Of a stretch of DNA of 35,323 bases, positions 12,215-21,987 are shown piece by piece; position 1 is the stretch's first letter; the number at the start of each line of letters is the position of its first letter. A program made the position numbers and the translations under genes. Source of the stretch: Ruminococcaceae bacterium UBA7212 (GTDB lineage Bacteria > Bacillota > Clostridia > Oscillospirales > Acutalibacteraceae). Where the stretch lies: NCBI GenBank assembly GCA_002490525.1, contig DKUE01000030.1, positions 1 to 35,323 of the forward strand. The letters are read 5' to 3'. Under the pieces are notes generated by a model that saw nothing but the letters and a program-made list of their open reading frames with translations, ran no database searches and was not told where the DNA came from.

Positions 12215-14794
12215 TTACAATTTTAAATCTGTAGGAATTTTATGGTCGTATATGTAACTGCCCAAATTGATAGGTCTTAACAACACACTCATTTTGGTGA
12301 TAAAGTCCGTGAATGCAGTCCCCTTCGGTACAATATCCCCTGCACTGAAGAAAGATATATCCGCATATAAATCGTTTTCTGTTACAGATGCATCTACTTT
12401 TTGCGTAATTATTTTTGTTTCGCCGGGCAGTAAATCAAAATAATTGTCCGAAAACGGTTCCGAGTTGGACTTTGAATGCATTTGCAGGAAGCGTGTGTAT
12501 TTGTCAGCAGTTAACGACAATACAGCCTGTGCATTTTCGATTTTTGCAGTCATATGTACATTTGTTTTTGGCAAATGCAAATTTTTCTCTGCCGCAAACA
12601 GCAGCGTTCTGCGGCTGAGCAAAGTGTTCTCTTGCATTAAATCAACCACCAAAACCGCTGAATACAAAGCACCGAATTTTTTCAGCGCATCCGTTTTCAG
12701 AGTTCCGATACATCTGCTTTCCAGCGGGTGCAGTTCCAATGGCTCATAGACTCCCGCTGTAAGCTGTTTTCCGTCAAAATCCAGCAAACGGTATTGCACC
12801 CGACAGGCGTGCACAGGCGCGCGCGTATCATTGATACAAAAAACCTTGACTTCCTCTTTGGAATCCTCTAAAGACACTGTCACAGGCGCGTTAAAATGAC
12901 GCGCCGCATACTGCAGTGCTTTATAGTTGCCGTAATAGTCTATACTTGCCCAACTGCAAACAGGCCAGCAATCGTTTAACTGCCACCAAATAGAACCGTT
13001 ACAGCGGCCGCGGTTTCTGCGCCAATGTTCCGTTGCATCACGCACACATTCTTCCTGACAAATTTGAGAAAGATAAATGTAATCCTCAAAACGCTTCGGC
13101 AAACGAAAACGCGAGGTGATATAATACGCCATTTTCATGTTACCGCTGTTGCATTTTTGATGTGCGTTAAAAACTTCGCTTGTAAGTGAATAATCCTGCG
13201 GCTTCGCAAACGTTTCAATTGTTTTCAAGTCAGGCAAGCTTTCAAATCCGAATTCACTGCAAAAACGGGTCATTCGTTTGCGATAGTATGTCAGCGGTTG
13301 CAGTCCATGCCAAACCGCCCATAAATGCGTATCACCGACATTGTCTCTGTCGAAGCCTTTTAAGTGTTCAATTCCGCACGGACTGCCGGGTATATACGGC
13401 GTCTGTGTATCTAAATCTTTCAGCCAGTCGGGCAGGATATGGTAAAAGAATTTTTCAGTCCATGCCACATATTTCAAGCGGTTTCTCCAAGCAATAGACA
13501 TGGTTTCAATTTCGTTATTGCCGTTCCAAACAGCAAGGCAGGCGTGGTGGCGCAGGCGCTTTACATTATATTCCACCTCATGCTGTACATTTTCTAAAAG
13601 GGATTCATCAAAAAACGGATATGGCTGGCAAGCGAAGCAAAAATCCTGCCAAATTAAAATACCGTCTCGGTCACATTTTTCATAAAGCGCATCGCTTTCA
13701 TAATAACCGCCGCCCCAAACACGCAACAAATTCATATTGGAAAATTTCATCGCATCCAAATCATATTCCATGCGTGCATCAGTATAACGGTTTACAAAGC
13801 TGTCCGGCGGAATCCAGTTTGCACCTTTTGCAAACAGCGGCACGCCGTTTATTTTGAATTGGAAATTTGCACCGTACGCATCGCGTTCCCGATTCAATTC
13901 TATGGTCCGCAAGCCGATTTTCTTGGTAACCGCATCCACAGAGATGCCGTCTGCAATCAGTTCCAACTTCACAGTATACAAAGGCTGTGTTTCATTTTCA
14001 GACAAATCGCGTGTCCACCAAAGCTGAGGATTTTGAACATTTACAGTTTCCGAAACTATATTATGACTATTGCAATCCGAAACGGATTCATGCAGTAAAG
14101 CACCGTCAGGTGATAATACGGTAAAACGGCAGATCAAGGATTGGATGTCCGCAAAATGCTCCAATGTTGCCGAAAGTTGTAAATCCACTTGATGCGCACT
14201 ATGGTTCTGCAAAATACATACATCCGTAAAGCGAGTTGATGTATATCCGACAATAGAAATATCGCCGGATATACCGCTGGGCGGAAGCACAGGACCCCAG
14301 TCCCATCCGAAATGGCACTGCGGCTTGCGAATATGCGGAATGCCGTCTTGTCCGTTATTGTTACGCGGACATTTTTCAACCGACTGTTTTTTCTCAACAT
14401 ATTTTACCGGAGAATAAAACAGTATGCGCAGAACATTCCCTTTTTCCCGTAAGAATGTTTTTATTTCAAACTGATATTGTAAATGTGCATTTTCTCCGTG
14501 CCCGATACAAGTATCATTTAAATACACATCACAAATGGTGTCCAGGGTTTTGCACTGCAAATAAATACGGTCACAAGTCAACATTTCAGTCGAAATATCA
14601 AACTCTTTTTGATATTCCCAGTCTTTCAGCGCCACCCAATAGACATCTTTTTCGTTTGTACCGTCAAAAGGGTCCGGAATTTCTTTAAGCCGAAGTAAAT
14701 CCAAATAATTACAGCCGGGCACTTCAGCTGTTTTCCAAGACCCCTTTTCAGCTTCACGGAAGTTCCATGCGCCGTTTAAGCTTAACACTTGCAT
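12215..14794 (-). CDS. Beta-mannosidase, glycoside hydrolase family 2
   Basis: 859 residues, the usual size for GH2 beta-mannosidases. An N-terminal jelly-roll (LNGAWNFREAE), immunoglobulin-like domains and a TIM barrel are recognisable. The acid/base Glu is Glu428 in WNGNNE and the nucleophile Glu514 in CSEFGF; the mannosidase-typical WGGGYYESD and FGWDWGP segments are present. No signal peptide, so it acts in the cytoplasm on imported manno-oligosaccharides or glycan fragments, releasing terminal beta-linked mannose. GGAGG precedes the ATG. It follows the polysaccharide cluster by about 100 bases in the same orientation but has its own terminator; no transporter for mannosides is next to it. 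Confidence 0.93.
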   Translation of the reverse strand: MQVLSLNGAWNFREAEKGSWKTAEVPGCNYLDLLRLKEIPDPFDGTNEKDVYWVALKDWEYQKEFDISTEMLTCDRIYLQCKTLDTICDVYLNDTCIGHGENAHLQYQFEIKTFLREKGNVLRILFYSPVKYVEKKQSVEKCPRNNNGQDGIPHIRKPQCHFGWDWGPVLPPSGISGDISIVGYTSTRFTDVCILQNHSAHQVDLQLSATLEHFADIQSLICRFTVLSPDGALLHESVSDCNSHNIVSETVNVQNPQLWWTRDLSENETQPLYTVKLELIADGISVDAVTKKIGLRTIELNRERDAYGANFQFKINGVPLFAKGANWIPPDSFVNRYTDARMEYDLDAMKFSNMNLLRVWGGGYYESDALYEKCDRDGILIWQDFCFACQPYPFFDESLLENVQHEVEYNVKRLRHHACLAVWNGNNEIETMSIAWRNRLKYVAWTEKFFYHILPDWLKDLDTQTPYIPGSPCGIEHLKGFDRDNVGDTHLWAVWHGLQPLTYYRKRMTRFCSEFGFESLPDLKTIETFAKPQDYSLTSEVFNAHQKCNSGNMKMAYYITSRFRLPKRFEDYIYLSQICQEECVRDATEHWRRNRGRCNGSIWWQLNDCWPVCSWASIDYYGNYKALQYAARHFNAPVTVSLEDSKEEVKVFCINDTRAPVHACRVQYRLLDFDGKQLTAGVYEPLELHPLESRCIGTLKTDALKKFGALYSAVLVVDLMQENTLLSRRTLLFAAEKNLHLPKTNVHMTAKIENAQAVLSLTADKYTRFLQMHSKSNSEPFSDNYFDLLPGETKIITQKVDASVTENDLYADISFFSAGDIVPKGTAFTDFITKMSVLLRPINLGSYIYDHKIPTDLKL

Positions 14795-14891
14795 TGCATT
14801 GCCTCCAATCAGAATTACACGCGGTCACTCTTGGTGTGTACAGACAAAAATTCAGATCATTCGCTGTTCATAAAGCAGCAAAATACCTTCT

Positions 14892-15890
14892 TTACTTGGA
14901 ATCTCTAAGTATTGCATTTAATTTCCAAAAAACTTTTGTAAAGAAATAATGCCTTCCGTACAGCAAACGGAAAATCCATTTTTCCTTAGCGGAAAAACGC
15001 TCCAAATACATATTTTCATTCGGAGCTTCGCAAACAGACTGCAAATTTTCACGCAGTTTATCAACATAAGGAAACGGTTGCGCAGTAAAATTCAAAATTT
15101 CCCGTGCGGGCAGAAAAAAACCATGATAGATCGCAATCCACGCCAGCTCCGAACGGTAAAACTCCGTCAAATCATTTTTTTTATAAAAATCATAGATTGC
15201 ATTTACAGCGGCGATACGCTTTTCCGTTGTTTTCTGTGCATCGCCGTTTCGAAGCGTGGAATTTTGCCGTAAGAAGTAATTGTACAGCGGTTTTCCGCCG
15301 ATATAGACCCCGCGTTCTACAGCCGCATCCAAACAGGTCAAAGCAATCAAGTCTTCATAATACATATTCGGAAAAGCAAAGTGATTTTCCGAAAGCCAAC
15401 TTCGTTTTAACAATTTGTTCCACGGCGAAGGGTCAGTTAATAAAAAAGATTTGTCGGTTTTTGCAGAAAGCAATGTCCCTGTTGCCGCCTTTTGCGTGGT
15501 ATGATAAAGAACACGCCCTTGCTCATCCACCGCCTGAGAATCAAACACCAGCATTTCCGCAGAAAATTCTTTTGCGGCAGAATACGTAATTTCCACTAAA
15601 TCGGGCTCAATCCAGTCATCTGAATCTACAAATAAAATATATTCCCCTTCGGCAACCGCCAAACCGGCATTGCGGGCAACGGCCTGTCCGCTGTTTGCCT
15701 GATGAATCACTCGAATACGGTCATCTGTTTCGGCGAAACGGTCGCAAATCTCGCCGCAAGCATCAGGCGAGCCATCATCCACTAAAATGATTTCAATATC
15801 TGACTCGGTTTGCTTTTGAATGGACGCAACACATCGGGTAAGATATGCTTCCACATTGTAAACCGGCACAATTACACTGACTTTATGCAT
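14892..15890 (-). CDS. Family 2 glycosyltransferase
   Basis: 332 residues, GT-A fold. N-terminal VSVIVPVYNVEAYL, nucleotide-binding VDDGSPD (residues 37-43), ARNAGL, and the metal-binding FVDSDDW (87-93). It transfers a sugar from a nucleotide sugar to a growing surface polysaccharide; donor and acceptor are unknown. It is cytoplasmic or peripheral, without membrane spans. The start overlaps the polymerase-like gene upstream by 8 bases; GGAGG precedes the ATG. Last gene of the cluster. Confidence 0.9.
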   Translation of the reverse strand: MHKVSVIVPVYNVEAYLTRCVASIQKQTESDIEIILVDDGSPDACGEICDRFAETDDRIRVIHQANSGQAVARNAGLAVAEGEYILFVDSDDWIEPDLVEITYSAAKEFSAEMLVFDSQAVDEQGRVLYHTTQKAATGTLLSAKTDKSFLLTDPSPWNKLLKRSWLSENHFAFPNMYYEDLIALTCLDAAVERGVYIGGKPLYNYFLRQNSTLRNGDAQKTTEKRIAAVNAIYDFYKKNDLTEFYRSELAWIAIYHGFFLPAREILNFTAQPFPYVDKLRENLQSVCEAPNENMYLERFSAKEKWIFRLLYGRHYFFTKVFWKLNAILRDSK

Positions 15891-17298
15891 GGCTTATTTT
15901 CCTCCCGTTCCCTTCGGCGGACTTGTTTAAAGAATGCATAAGATAGCCGAGGAATGACCAGAATAAAAACGCACCACCGGTATTCATATAAAATGTTTCC
16001 GAATAGAACATCATCGACACCAAAATCGGCAGGAATATCAACAGCAGAAAAGTGTTATAGCAATACTCCGCCTTTGATGCTTTAAAGAAATATCGGAAAA
16101 ACAAAATTAAAACCGAGGCAATAAAGCACAGTATAAGTGCGATACCCAATATGCCCTGACTGACTAAGATATCTACAAAACTGTTGTGCATGCTTGGGAA
16201 AAGCCCTTGGTCATTATTTACAATATAGGTTTCAGGCAGATTTTTCTGGGCATAGGGTACATAATTTCGGAACGTAATTCCGGTTATCGGGCTTGTTTTG
16301 AAAAGCTCCAAACCGCTTTGCCAAATCGCAAACCGTCGGTTACTTACATCGTTGTTGATGTCGGAATCCGTGCGACCAATCAATATTTCCGGCACTTCCG
16401 CGTCCGTGTCGCCGTGATGCTTTGTATTATATTCATATTGCATTACCTTTAAAGTATTCCCCGCTTTTTGCGCACCCTGAATCATCGCCGCTGACCCCAA
16501 AGCCAATACGGTCGCAAGGGCAATGCTGATTACCACTTGCACAGCGGCTTTTTTATTTTCCAGCTTTTTCGCGCGCAAACAAAGTAAAAATGCGGCCGCA
16601 AATACTGTAACCATCAGCGCAACCAAAGCGGTTCGCGAATCCGAGAAGGTAATATATAAAATCTGCAATACCATGTTGACAATCAAAAATACGCGAATCA
16701 GTTTTTTAGATGCCTTATAAAACGCAACAGATAAGGTCATGGAAACAATCGAAAATACTGCACCGTAATTCGGGTCGGTATAAAGCCCCCACAAACGGTT
16801 CCAGAGGAAACCGGTAATCACAGCGGTTTCCCCTACCGGACGGTAATCATTATAGTCTGTAATCAGCATGACGATTGCCGCCACAGCCATGACAAAAGTA
16901 TAACCTAAAAAGAGCAGACCGAAAAACTTAATTTCGTTTTTATCCTGCTCAATCGGTGCAGAATTGTCATAAGTATAAACGACAAAAAACTGAATTACCA
17001 TCCAAATCAATGCCTGGAAATTCTCCAAAAGGCCGTACTGTCTTGTCAAAAAGGCGGATAACAAATAGCTGGCACAAAAGAGTACCAACCAAACAACTCC
17101 GCGTGCAGATATGTATTTCTTAAAATGTATTAGCCGAAACAAAACAACTAAACCGCCCAATAAAGCTACAGCGTAGGAAGCATAAGACAATCCCGAACGC
17201 AATGCACATAAACTGTTAAAAGACAGCAGTACAAGTATAAAGTAGATACATTTAAACCAAACTGCATTTTCAAAGGAGCTCGAAACTTTTGTAAACAT
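15883..17298 (-). CDS. O-antigen ligase/polymerase-like membrane protein (Wzy/WaaL superfamily)
   Basis: 471 residues with about ten to twelve hydrophobic segments and a long extracellular loop (residues about 285-370). The loop contains WQSGLELFKTSPITGI and ends in PSMHNSFVDILVSQGILG, the Wzy_C/WaaL signature in which the His is functionally important. In a Gram-positive it most likely polymerises repeat units of a capsular or exopolysaccharide at the outer membrane face. The repeat-unit flippase (Wzx) and the initiating phosphosugar transferase are not in this window. Confidence 0.85.
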   Translation of the reverse strand: MFTKVSSSFENAVWFKCIYFILVLLSFNSLCALRSGLSYASYAVALLGGLVVLFRLIHFKKYISARGVVWLVLFCASYLLSAFLTRQYGLLENFQALIWMVIQFFVVYTYDNSAPIEQDKNEIKFFGLLFLGYTFVMAVAAIVMLITDYNDYRPVGETAVITGFLWNRLWGLYTDPNYGAVFSIVSMTLSVAFYKASKKLIRVFLIVNMVLQILYITFSDSRTALVALMVTVFAAAFLLCLRAKKLENKKAAVQVVISIALATVLALGSAAMIQGAQKAGNTLKVMQYEYNTKHHGDTDAEVPEILIGRTDSDINNDVSNRRFAIWQSGLELFKTSPITGITFRNYVPYAQKNLPETYIVNNDQGLFPSMHNSFVDILVSQGILGIALILCFIASVLILFFRYFFKASKAEYCYNTFLLLIFLPILVSMMFYSETFYMNTGGAFLFWSFLGYLMHSLNKSAEGNGRKISHA

Positions 17299-17308
17299 AA
17301 ACTTAACC

Positions 17309-18409
17309 TCACACCAAGTGTTTTAATTCCTGCTTCTGAATATTATATCCGGCTGCCGTAATTGCATCCGACATGTTATTACGCACAGTCCCCTGCAAAC
17401 CAATCAGCCTGTCCGTCCAAATCTGTAAAGCATCATCGGTATCAATCGGTAAAAAAGTACATAAATCAGTAACACATGCTTCTTTGGGGACTTGTGTACT
17501 GCAAACACAGGGCAATCCGGCCGCTTGCGCTTCAACTGCGACAATCCCCAAGCCCTCAAAATTTGACGGAAAAGCAAATACATCCATTGCCTGTAAATAT
17601 TCATTCGCATTGGGTCTGCGACCGACAAACAGAATTTTATCCTGCAAATGCATCTGCATTGCTTTGTCTTGCATATCCGCATACAAGGGTCCGTCACCAA
17701 CCAAAAGCAATTTGGCATTCGGAAGTTTCTGACACAATTTTTGAAATACATCTAACAAAAACAAGTGATTCTTTTGATACACAAAATTCCCGATATGACC
17801 GATAACATATGCATCGTCCAAACACAATTCTTTTCGGAGTTTTGTACGTATATTCCCGTCAAAAACAAAATGCTCCAATTCTATGGCGTTTTTGACAATC
17901 CGAAAGGAATTACCGCTGACCGCAGCTGCAGGAAACATCCATTCACCAGCCTCTTTTGAGCAAGCATAAAAATCCGTAGCATATCGATATAAAATTTTTC
18001 GGCAAGCCTTATGTAAAACGGTCATCAGTTTACGCTTATACGGATTGGCAATATCACAGTCCGTTGTATGACTGTGAATCACAATTTTTTTTACACCGCA
18101 TTTTTTCGCCGCCATGGGACCTAAAAATCCCAATGCAGTCGAAAGATTAAAATAAGCCGTATCGTATTTTTTTTGCTGAAACAAAGCCTTAAAATCTTTA
18201 TATTGCTGCAACGGATGCATTAGATTGGCAATTTCAAACAACTGTGAATTCCGTGTAGCAAGCATTTCCCGAAGCGGCTCGGAAATTTTGTTCGTGAAAA
18301 AATCGAATTGAATTTCACCACTGCTTGTCCGGTGATACAAATTTAAAATATATCTATCGATTCCTCCGGCATTACCATCCATGATTGCACCAATTAAAAC
18401 TTGTTGCAA
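17309..18409 (-). CDS. Family 4 glycosyltransferase (GT-B)
   Basis: About 366 residues. N-terminal VLIGAIMDGNAGGIDRYIL and the C-terminal donor-site region with KLLLVGDGPLY, ILFVGRR and the EX7E motif (FEGLGIVAVEAQAAGLP) mark a retaining GT4 enzyme. I prefer a TTG start at 18409, because the GAGGGGG motif abuts the GTG at 18418 but is well spaced from the TTG. It should add one sugar of the polysaccharide repeat unit. It lies between a GT2 gene and the polymerase-like gene. Confidence 0.88.
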   Translation of the reverse strand: MQQVLIGAIMDGNAGGIDRYILNLYHRTSSGEIQFDFFTNKISEPLREMLATRNSQLFEIANLMHPLQQYKDFKALFQQKKYDTAYFNLSTALGFLGPMAAKKCGVKKIVIHSHTTDCDIANPYKRKLMTVLHKACRKILYRYATDFYACSKEAGEWMFPAAAVSGNSFRIVKNAIELEHFVFDGNIRTKLRKELCLDDAYVIGHIGNFVYQKNHLFLLDVFQKLCQKLPNAKLLLVGDGPLYADMQDKAMQMHLQDKILFVGRRPNANEYLQAMDVFAFPSNFEGLGIVAVEAQAAGLPCVCSTQVPKEACVTDLCTFLPIDTDDALQIWTDRLIGLQGTVRNNMSDAITAAGYNIQKQELKHLV

Positions 18410-18422
18410 ACCAAGCACCCCC

Positions 18423-19493
18423 TCATCGATTTTGCTTTAATTTTGAAAAAACGACAGGAAATTTTTCCTTTGTAAAATAAATAACTCTTGCAACGGCAAG
18501 CGACCCGAATATCTGCTTTCTTTTTAAAAAGCTGTGCATAATTTTCAAAAGAAAGCTATTTGGACTTGAGAACGGCATTAAATCCAGAAACAAATCCGAA
18601 TTAAATTGCTCCTTTAGAAAGTTTCTTCGCTCTTTTCCGGACATTTGGGCACGTGCATCGCAGTTCCGCTGCAAAGCCGAAAACAAACTGCGCTCATAAA
18701 TACCGCAAAGTATTTCTTTCACACCGACAGTGCACATATCAAAATCCCGATAAAATGTAAGCAAAAGCATGATACGCATAAGCTGTAATTCAAAATAGTT
18801 TTTTACAAATTTACATGTCAGACTTTGATTGTCTCTTTTATAGTATTGATAACCAATATAATCCAAAGTAATTAAAGACGAAACGAACGGAAAAATATCT
18901 ATGTTAAACTTAAAATCCTCATTTAACGGCATGTCACAAAACGGAATATTCGCTTGCCGCAAAAACTGCACATTATAGAATTTATTCCACAGATAGCCAA
19001 AAAGCGTCGTTTTTTCAATCTCAATAACGGACTCTCTGACTTGCCTCGCCGTCGTATACACATGAGCAGGATAGCAAACATCCACTTTATCATATATAAC
19101 TCGGTCGGCATTTACGTAAATCTCCGTAGCATTAAACATGACTACATCCACGCGTTTTTCCTGTACTGCCTTGAAAACCGTTTCCAGCAATTCTGCGGAA
19201 ATGGTATCATCTGAATCTGCAAACAAAACATACTGCCCCTCTATTTGTTGCAGACCGATCGCACGGGCATGGCTCGCTCCGCCGTTCTCGGGAAGACAAA
19301 TCACACGGATTCGTTGGTCTTTTTCCGCATATGCATTGCAAATTGCAGATGAACCGTCCGAAGAACAATCGTCTACAAGAATCAATTCAAAGTCCGAAAA
19401 TGTCTGCAACAGCACACTGTCAATGGTTTGCGGCAAATATGATTCTGCGTTGTACACAGGTATAACAATGCTGAAAAAAGGTATGTTCTGCAT
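18423..19493 (-). CDS. Family 2 glycosyltransferase
   Basis: 356 residues. FSIVIPVYNAESYL, VDDCSSDGSS and the metal-binding FADSDDTIS motif define the GT-A domain in the first third; the rest is a family-variable acceptor domain with a basic C-terminus (YFTKEKFPVVFSKLKQNR) that may touch the membrane. GGAGAAA precedes the ATG. Its specificity is unknown. It is separated from the next gene by 13 bases. Confidence 0.9.
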   Translation of the reverse strand: MQNIPFFSIVIPVYNAESYLPQTIDSVLLQTFSDFELILVDDCSSDGSSAICNAYAEKDQRIRVICLPENGGASHARAIGLQQIEGQYVLFADSDDTISAELLETVFKAVQEKRVDVVMFNATEIYVNADRVIYDKVDVCYPAHVYTTARQVRESVIEIEKTTLFGYLWNKFYNVQFLRQANIPFCDMPLNEDFKFNIDIFPFVSSLITLDYIGYQYYKRDNQSLTCKFVKNYFELQLMRIMLLLTFYRDFDMCTVGVKEILCGIYERSLFSALQRNCDARAQMSGKERRNFLKEQFNSDLFLDLMPFSSPNSFLLKIMHSFLKRKQIFGSLAVARVIYFTKEKFPVVFSKLKQNR

Positions 19494-19507
19494 ATGTGTT
19501 TCTCCGT

Positions 19508-20572
19508 TTACCGTTTTGCTTTCAGAGAAGCGAATAACTTGACATTACCGGATTTGACCTTAGAGATGAAACAGCCCTCAAGGTAGGTTAAAAAAGCGCT
19601 TTGCATTTTTACGGGGATAAGCATCAGCTTCATATAAGAAGATTGCGGACGCATAACCGGCAACAATGCTCTTACTTTTTCATCCGAAATAATTTTTTTA
19701 ATTTCTTTGCGTTTTTCCGAAGAAGTCAACGTACAGCTTTTTGAGGTTACATTTTCGACACAGCCAATCACACGTTCAATGTACCGACGTGCCAGAAATT
19801 CTCTGCTGTGCGCATCGTCAACGCCCCAATGCTTATAAAGGTCAAGCATCCAACCGTGTTCTTCCTCGCGCTTTTCATACATATCACTGCGATATTTCGT
19901 TGTCTCGGATTCAGCGCGTTTGCGAATGAAATGATAGTACTTTCCCGGAATCACAACCACACGTTCCACATCACGCAAGACGCTCAGATTAAAGGGGAAA
20001 TCATCCCAAAAGGTATTCGGAAAGTACAATTTATTCTCTCGAATATACGCACCGGAATACAGCTTGTTCCAAGGGGTATATAAAAGGTTTTGGTCAAAAA
20101 GCCGATAAGCGTCCTCACGGAATTCGCGCTGAGACGTATAAATTTTTCCGTCAACCCCTTGCGCCTGTGTGTATTTTTCCGTATCGGAATAGTAAGTGTC
20201 AATATAATATCCGGATACCACTAACTGCGCATTGTGTGCCTCTGCCGCCGCAACCATATCCGCAAGCATCGTCGGTTCAGCCACATCATCTGAATCCATA
20301 AAATAAAAATATTTTCCGGCGGCTTTGTCAATTGCCGTATTTCGGGCACTGGGTGCGCCGCCGTTCTCTTTATGAATCACATGAATACGGGAATCCTTTG
20401 CCGCATATCGGTCGCAAATTTCGCCGCTCTTGTCCGGTGTACCGTCATCCACCGCAAACATTTCCCAATCCGTAAATGTTTGCTTTTGAATGCTCTCAAT
20501 TGCCGCACCGACATATTCTTCTACACCGTAAACGGGCATAATTACACTGACCTTCACTTCTGACAAAACCAT
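19508..20572 (-). CDS. Family 2 glycosyltransferase
   Basis: 354 residues. VSVIMPVYGVEEYV, AVDDGTPDKSG and FMDSDDVAEP are the GT-A nucleotide-sugar and metal motifs. An RRYIERVIGC helix and a basic C-terminus follow. It has its own extended -10 promoter about 80 bases upstream, so the downstream cluster can be transcribed separately from glf. The proximity of UDP-galactopyranose mutase makes galactofuranose a possible donor for one of the three GT2 enzymes, but the sequence does not say which. Confidence 0.9.
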   Translation of the reverse strand: MVLSEVKVSVIMPVYGVEEYVGAAIESIQKQTFTDWEMFAVDDGTPDKSGEICDRYAAKDSRIHVIHKENGGAPSARNTAIDKAAGKYFYFMDSDDVAEPTMLADMVAAAEAHNAQLVVSGYYIDTYYSDTEKYTQAQGVDGKIYTSQREFREDAYRLFDQNLLYTPWNKLYSGAYIRENKLYFPNTFWDDFPFNLSVLRDVERVVVIPGKYYHFIRKRAESETTKYRSDMYEKREEEHGWMLDLYKHWGVDDAHSREFLARRYIERVIGCVENVTSKSCTLTSSEKRKEIKKIISDEKVRALLPVMRPQSSYMKLMLIPVKMQSAFLTYLEGCFISKVKSGNVKLFASLKAKR

Positions 20573-20630
20573 ACACTTCCTTTATCAAAAATTGACCGAT
20601 TCAAACAAAAAATGCATATAAAGTCTTGTT

Positions 20631-20659
20631 ATTATAGCATTTCACAAGTCTACTTGCAA
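20631..20659 (-). promoter_or_regulatory. Promoter downstream of glf
   Basis: On the minus strand TTGCAA (20654-20659), a 17-base spacer ending in TGC and TATAAT (20631-20636): an extended -10 promoter for the glycosyltransferase genes, located just after the glf stop codon. Confidence 0.75.
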
Positions 20660-20667
20660 GCATGAGA

Positions 20668-21765
20668 TTATAAAACCGCCGCGCACATGGCAAGTGCCGC
20701 TTCAATGCACTTATCCATATCATAATACTTATACTGTGCCAGCCTGCCGCCGAACAGCACTTTTTTCTCCTGCTTTGCCAAATCTGCATACTTGGCATAC
20801 AGTTCCGTATTTTCATTATCGTTAATCGGGTAATACGGCTCCATACCGTTCTGCCAATCCACCGGATATTCACGTGTAATGACAGTTTTTTCCTGTTTTC
20901 CGAATGCAAAATGCTTGTGTTCAATAATACGCGTATACGGCACTTCCCGCTCGTTATAGTTCACAACCGCCACGCCCTGATAATTCGGAATATCTAAAAC
21001 TTCGTTTTCAAAACGCAAACTGCGGTAGCCAAGTGCGCCGAAGCAAAAATCGTAATACGCATCAATCATGCCTGTATACAAACATTTGTCCGCCATGCCG
21101 AGATATTTCTCACGGTCGGCAAAAAAATCGGTATTCAGAAGTACATCACAGCCCTCGATTAAACGTTCAATCAAAACTGTATAACCCTCTTCGGGGATTC
21201 CCTGATAACGGTCATTGAAATAGTTGTTATCATAAGTATACCGCACCGGTAACCGTTTAATAATGAAGGGCGGCAAATCCTTGCAGTCACGCCCCCATTG
21301 CTTTTCCGTGTAGCCTTTAATAAGCTTTGTATAAATTTCACGGCCGACAAGACTGATTGCCTGTTCTTCTAGATTTTTCGGTTCTCCCTGAATTTCAGCA
21401 CGCTGTTCTTCAATAATTGCCCGCGCTTCATCAGGAGTAGAAATGTGAAACATTTTACTGAAAGTATTCATATTAAAGGGCAGATTATAAATTTCGCCCT
21501 TGTAATTTGCAATCGGTGAATTGACAAAATTATTAAACTCCGCAAACTGATTCACATATTCCCACACCTGTTTATTGCTTGTGTGAAAAATATGCGCTCC
21601 GTATTTGTGTACTAAAATATTTTCTTGCTGCGCACAATAGATATTTCCGCCGATATGTGCACGCTTTTCAATGAACAAGACGGATTTACCCTTTTGCCGT
21701 GCCTCATGTGCAAAAACGGCTCCGAACAAACCGCAGCCAACAATCAAATAATCATATTTCTTCAT
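20668..21765 (-). CDS. glf: UDP-galactopyranose mutase
   Basis: 365 residues from the ATG at 21765 (AAGGAG upstream). The N-terminal FAD dinucleotide fold YLIVGCGLFGAVFA followed by FIEKRAHIGGNIY, and family motifs HKYGAHIFHTSNK, KGYTEKQWG and GRLAQYKYYDMDK, identify Glf. It converts UDP-galactopyranose to UDP-galactofuranose in the cytoplasm using reduced FAD. This predicts galactofuranose in the polysaccharide made by the downstream glycosyltransferases. Full length. It is transcribed from its own promoter about 90 bases upstream. Confidence 0.97.
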   Translation of the reverse strand: MKKYDYLIVGCGLFGAVFAHEARQKGKSVLFIEKRAHIGGNIYCAQQENILVHKYGAHIFHTSNKQVWEYVNQFAEFNNFVNSPIANYKGEIYNLPFNMNTFSKMFHISTPDEARAIIEEQRAEIQGEPKNLEEQAISLVGREIYTKLIKGYTEKQWGRDCKDLPPFIIKRLPVRYTYDNNYFNDRYQGIPEEGYTVLIERLIEGCDVLLNTDFFADREKYLGMADKCLYTGMIDAYYDFCFGALGYRSLRFENEVLDIPNYQGVAVVNYNEREVPYTRIIEHKHFAFGKQEKTVITREYPVDWQNGMEPYYPINDNENTELYAKYADLAKQEKKVLFGGRLAQYKYYDMDKCIEAALAMCAAVL

Positions 21766-21852
21766 GATAAACTCCTTAAAACAATAGGATATGCACACAA
21801 ATTTCTAATTCCATGCAGTTTGCAATCCGCAAAATTAGATATGCACAGAAGA

Positions 21853-21881
21853 ATTATAGCATTTTTTTTAGAAAATGGAAA
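21853..21881 (-). promoter_or_regulatory. glf promoter
   Basis: On the minus strand TATAAT (21853-21858) with an extended TGC; the -35 box (TTTCCA, 21876-21881) is weak. A leader of about 80 bases contains a 10-bp direct repeat (21788-21797 and 21838-21847). Confidence 0.6.
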
Positions 21882-21987
21882 GTTTTCTTATAAAATTCAC
21901 ACTTTTTTTCTATTTTTATAGTTTTTGAAAAAAATAAATGGATATTCTTTATGCTTTATGATACTATTTCCAAAAGAGGTGTTTTCT

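Noticed and set aside
20601..20924. 107-codon leftward frame over the 3' end of glf
   Set aside because: Overlaps glf in another frame, with no family features.
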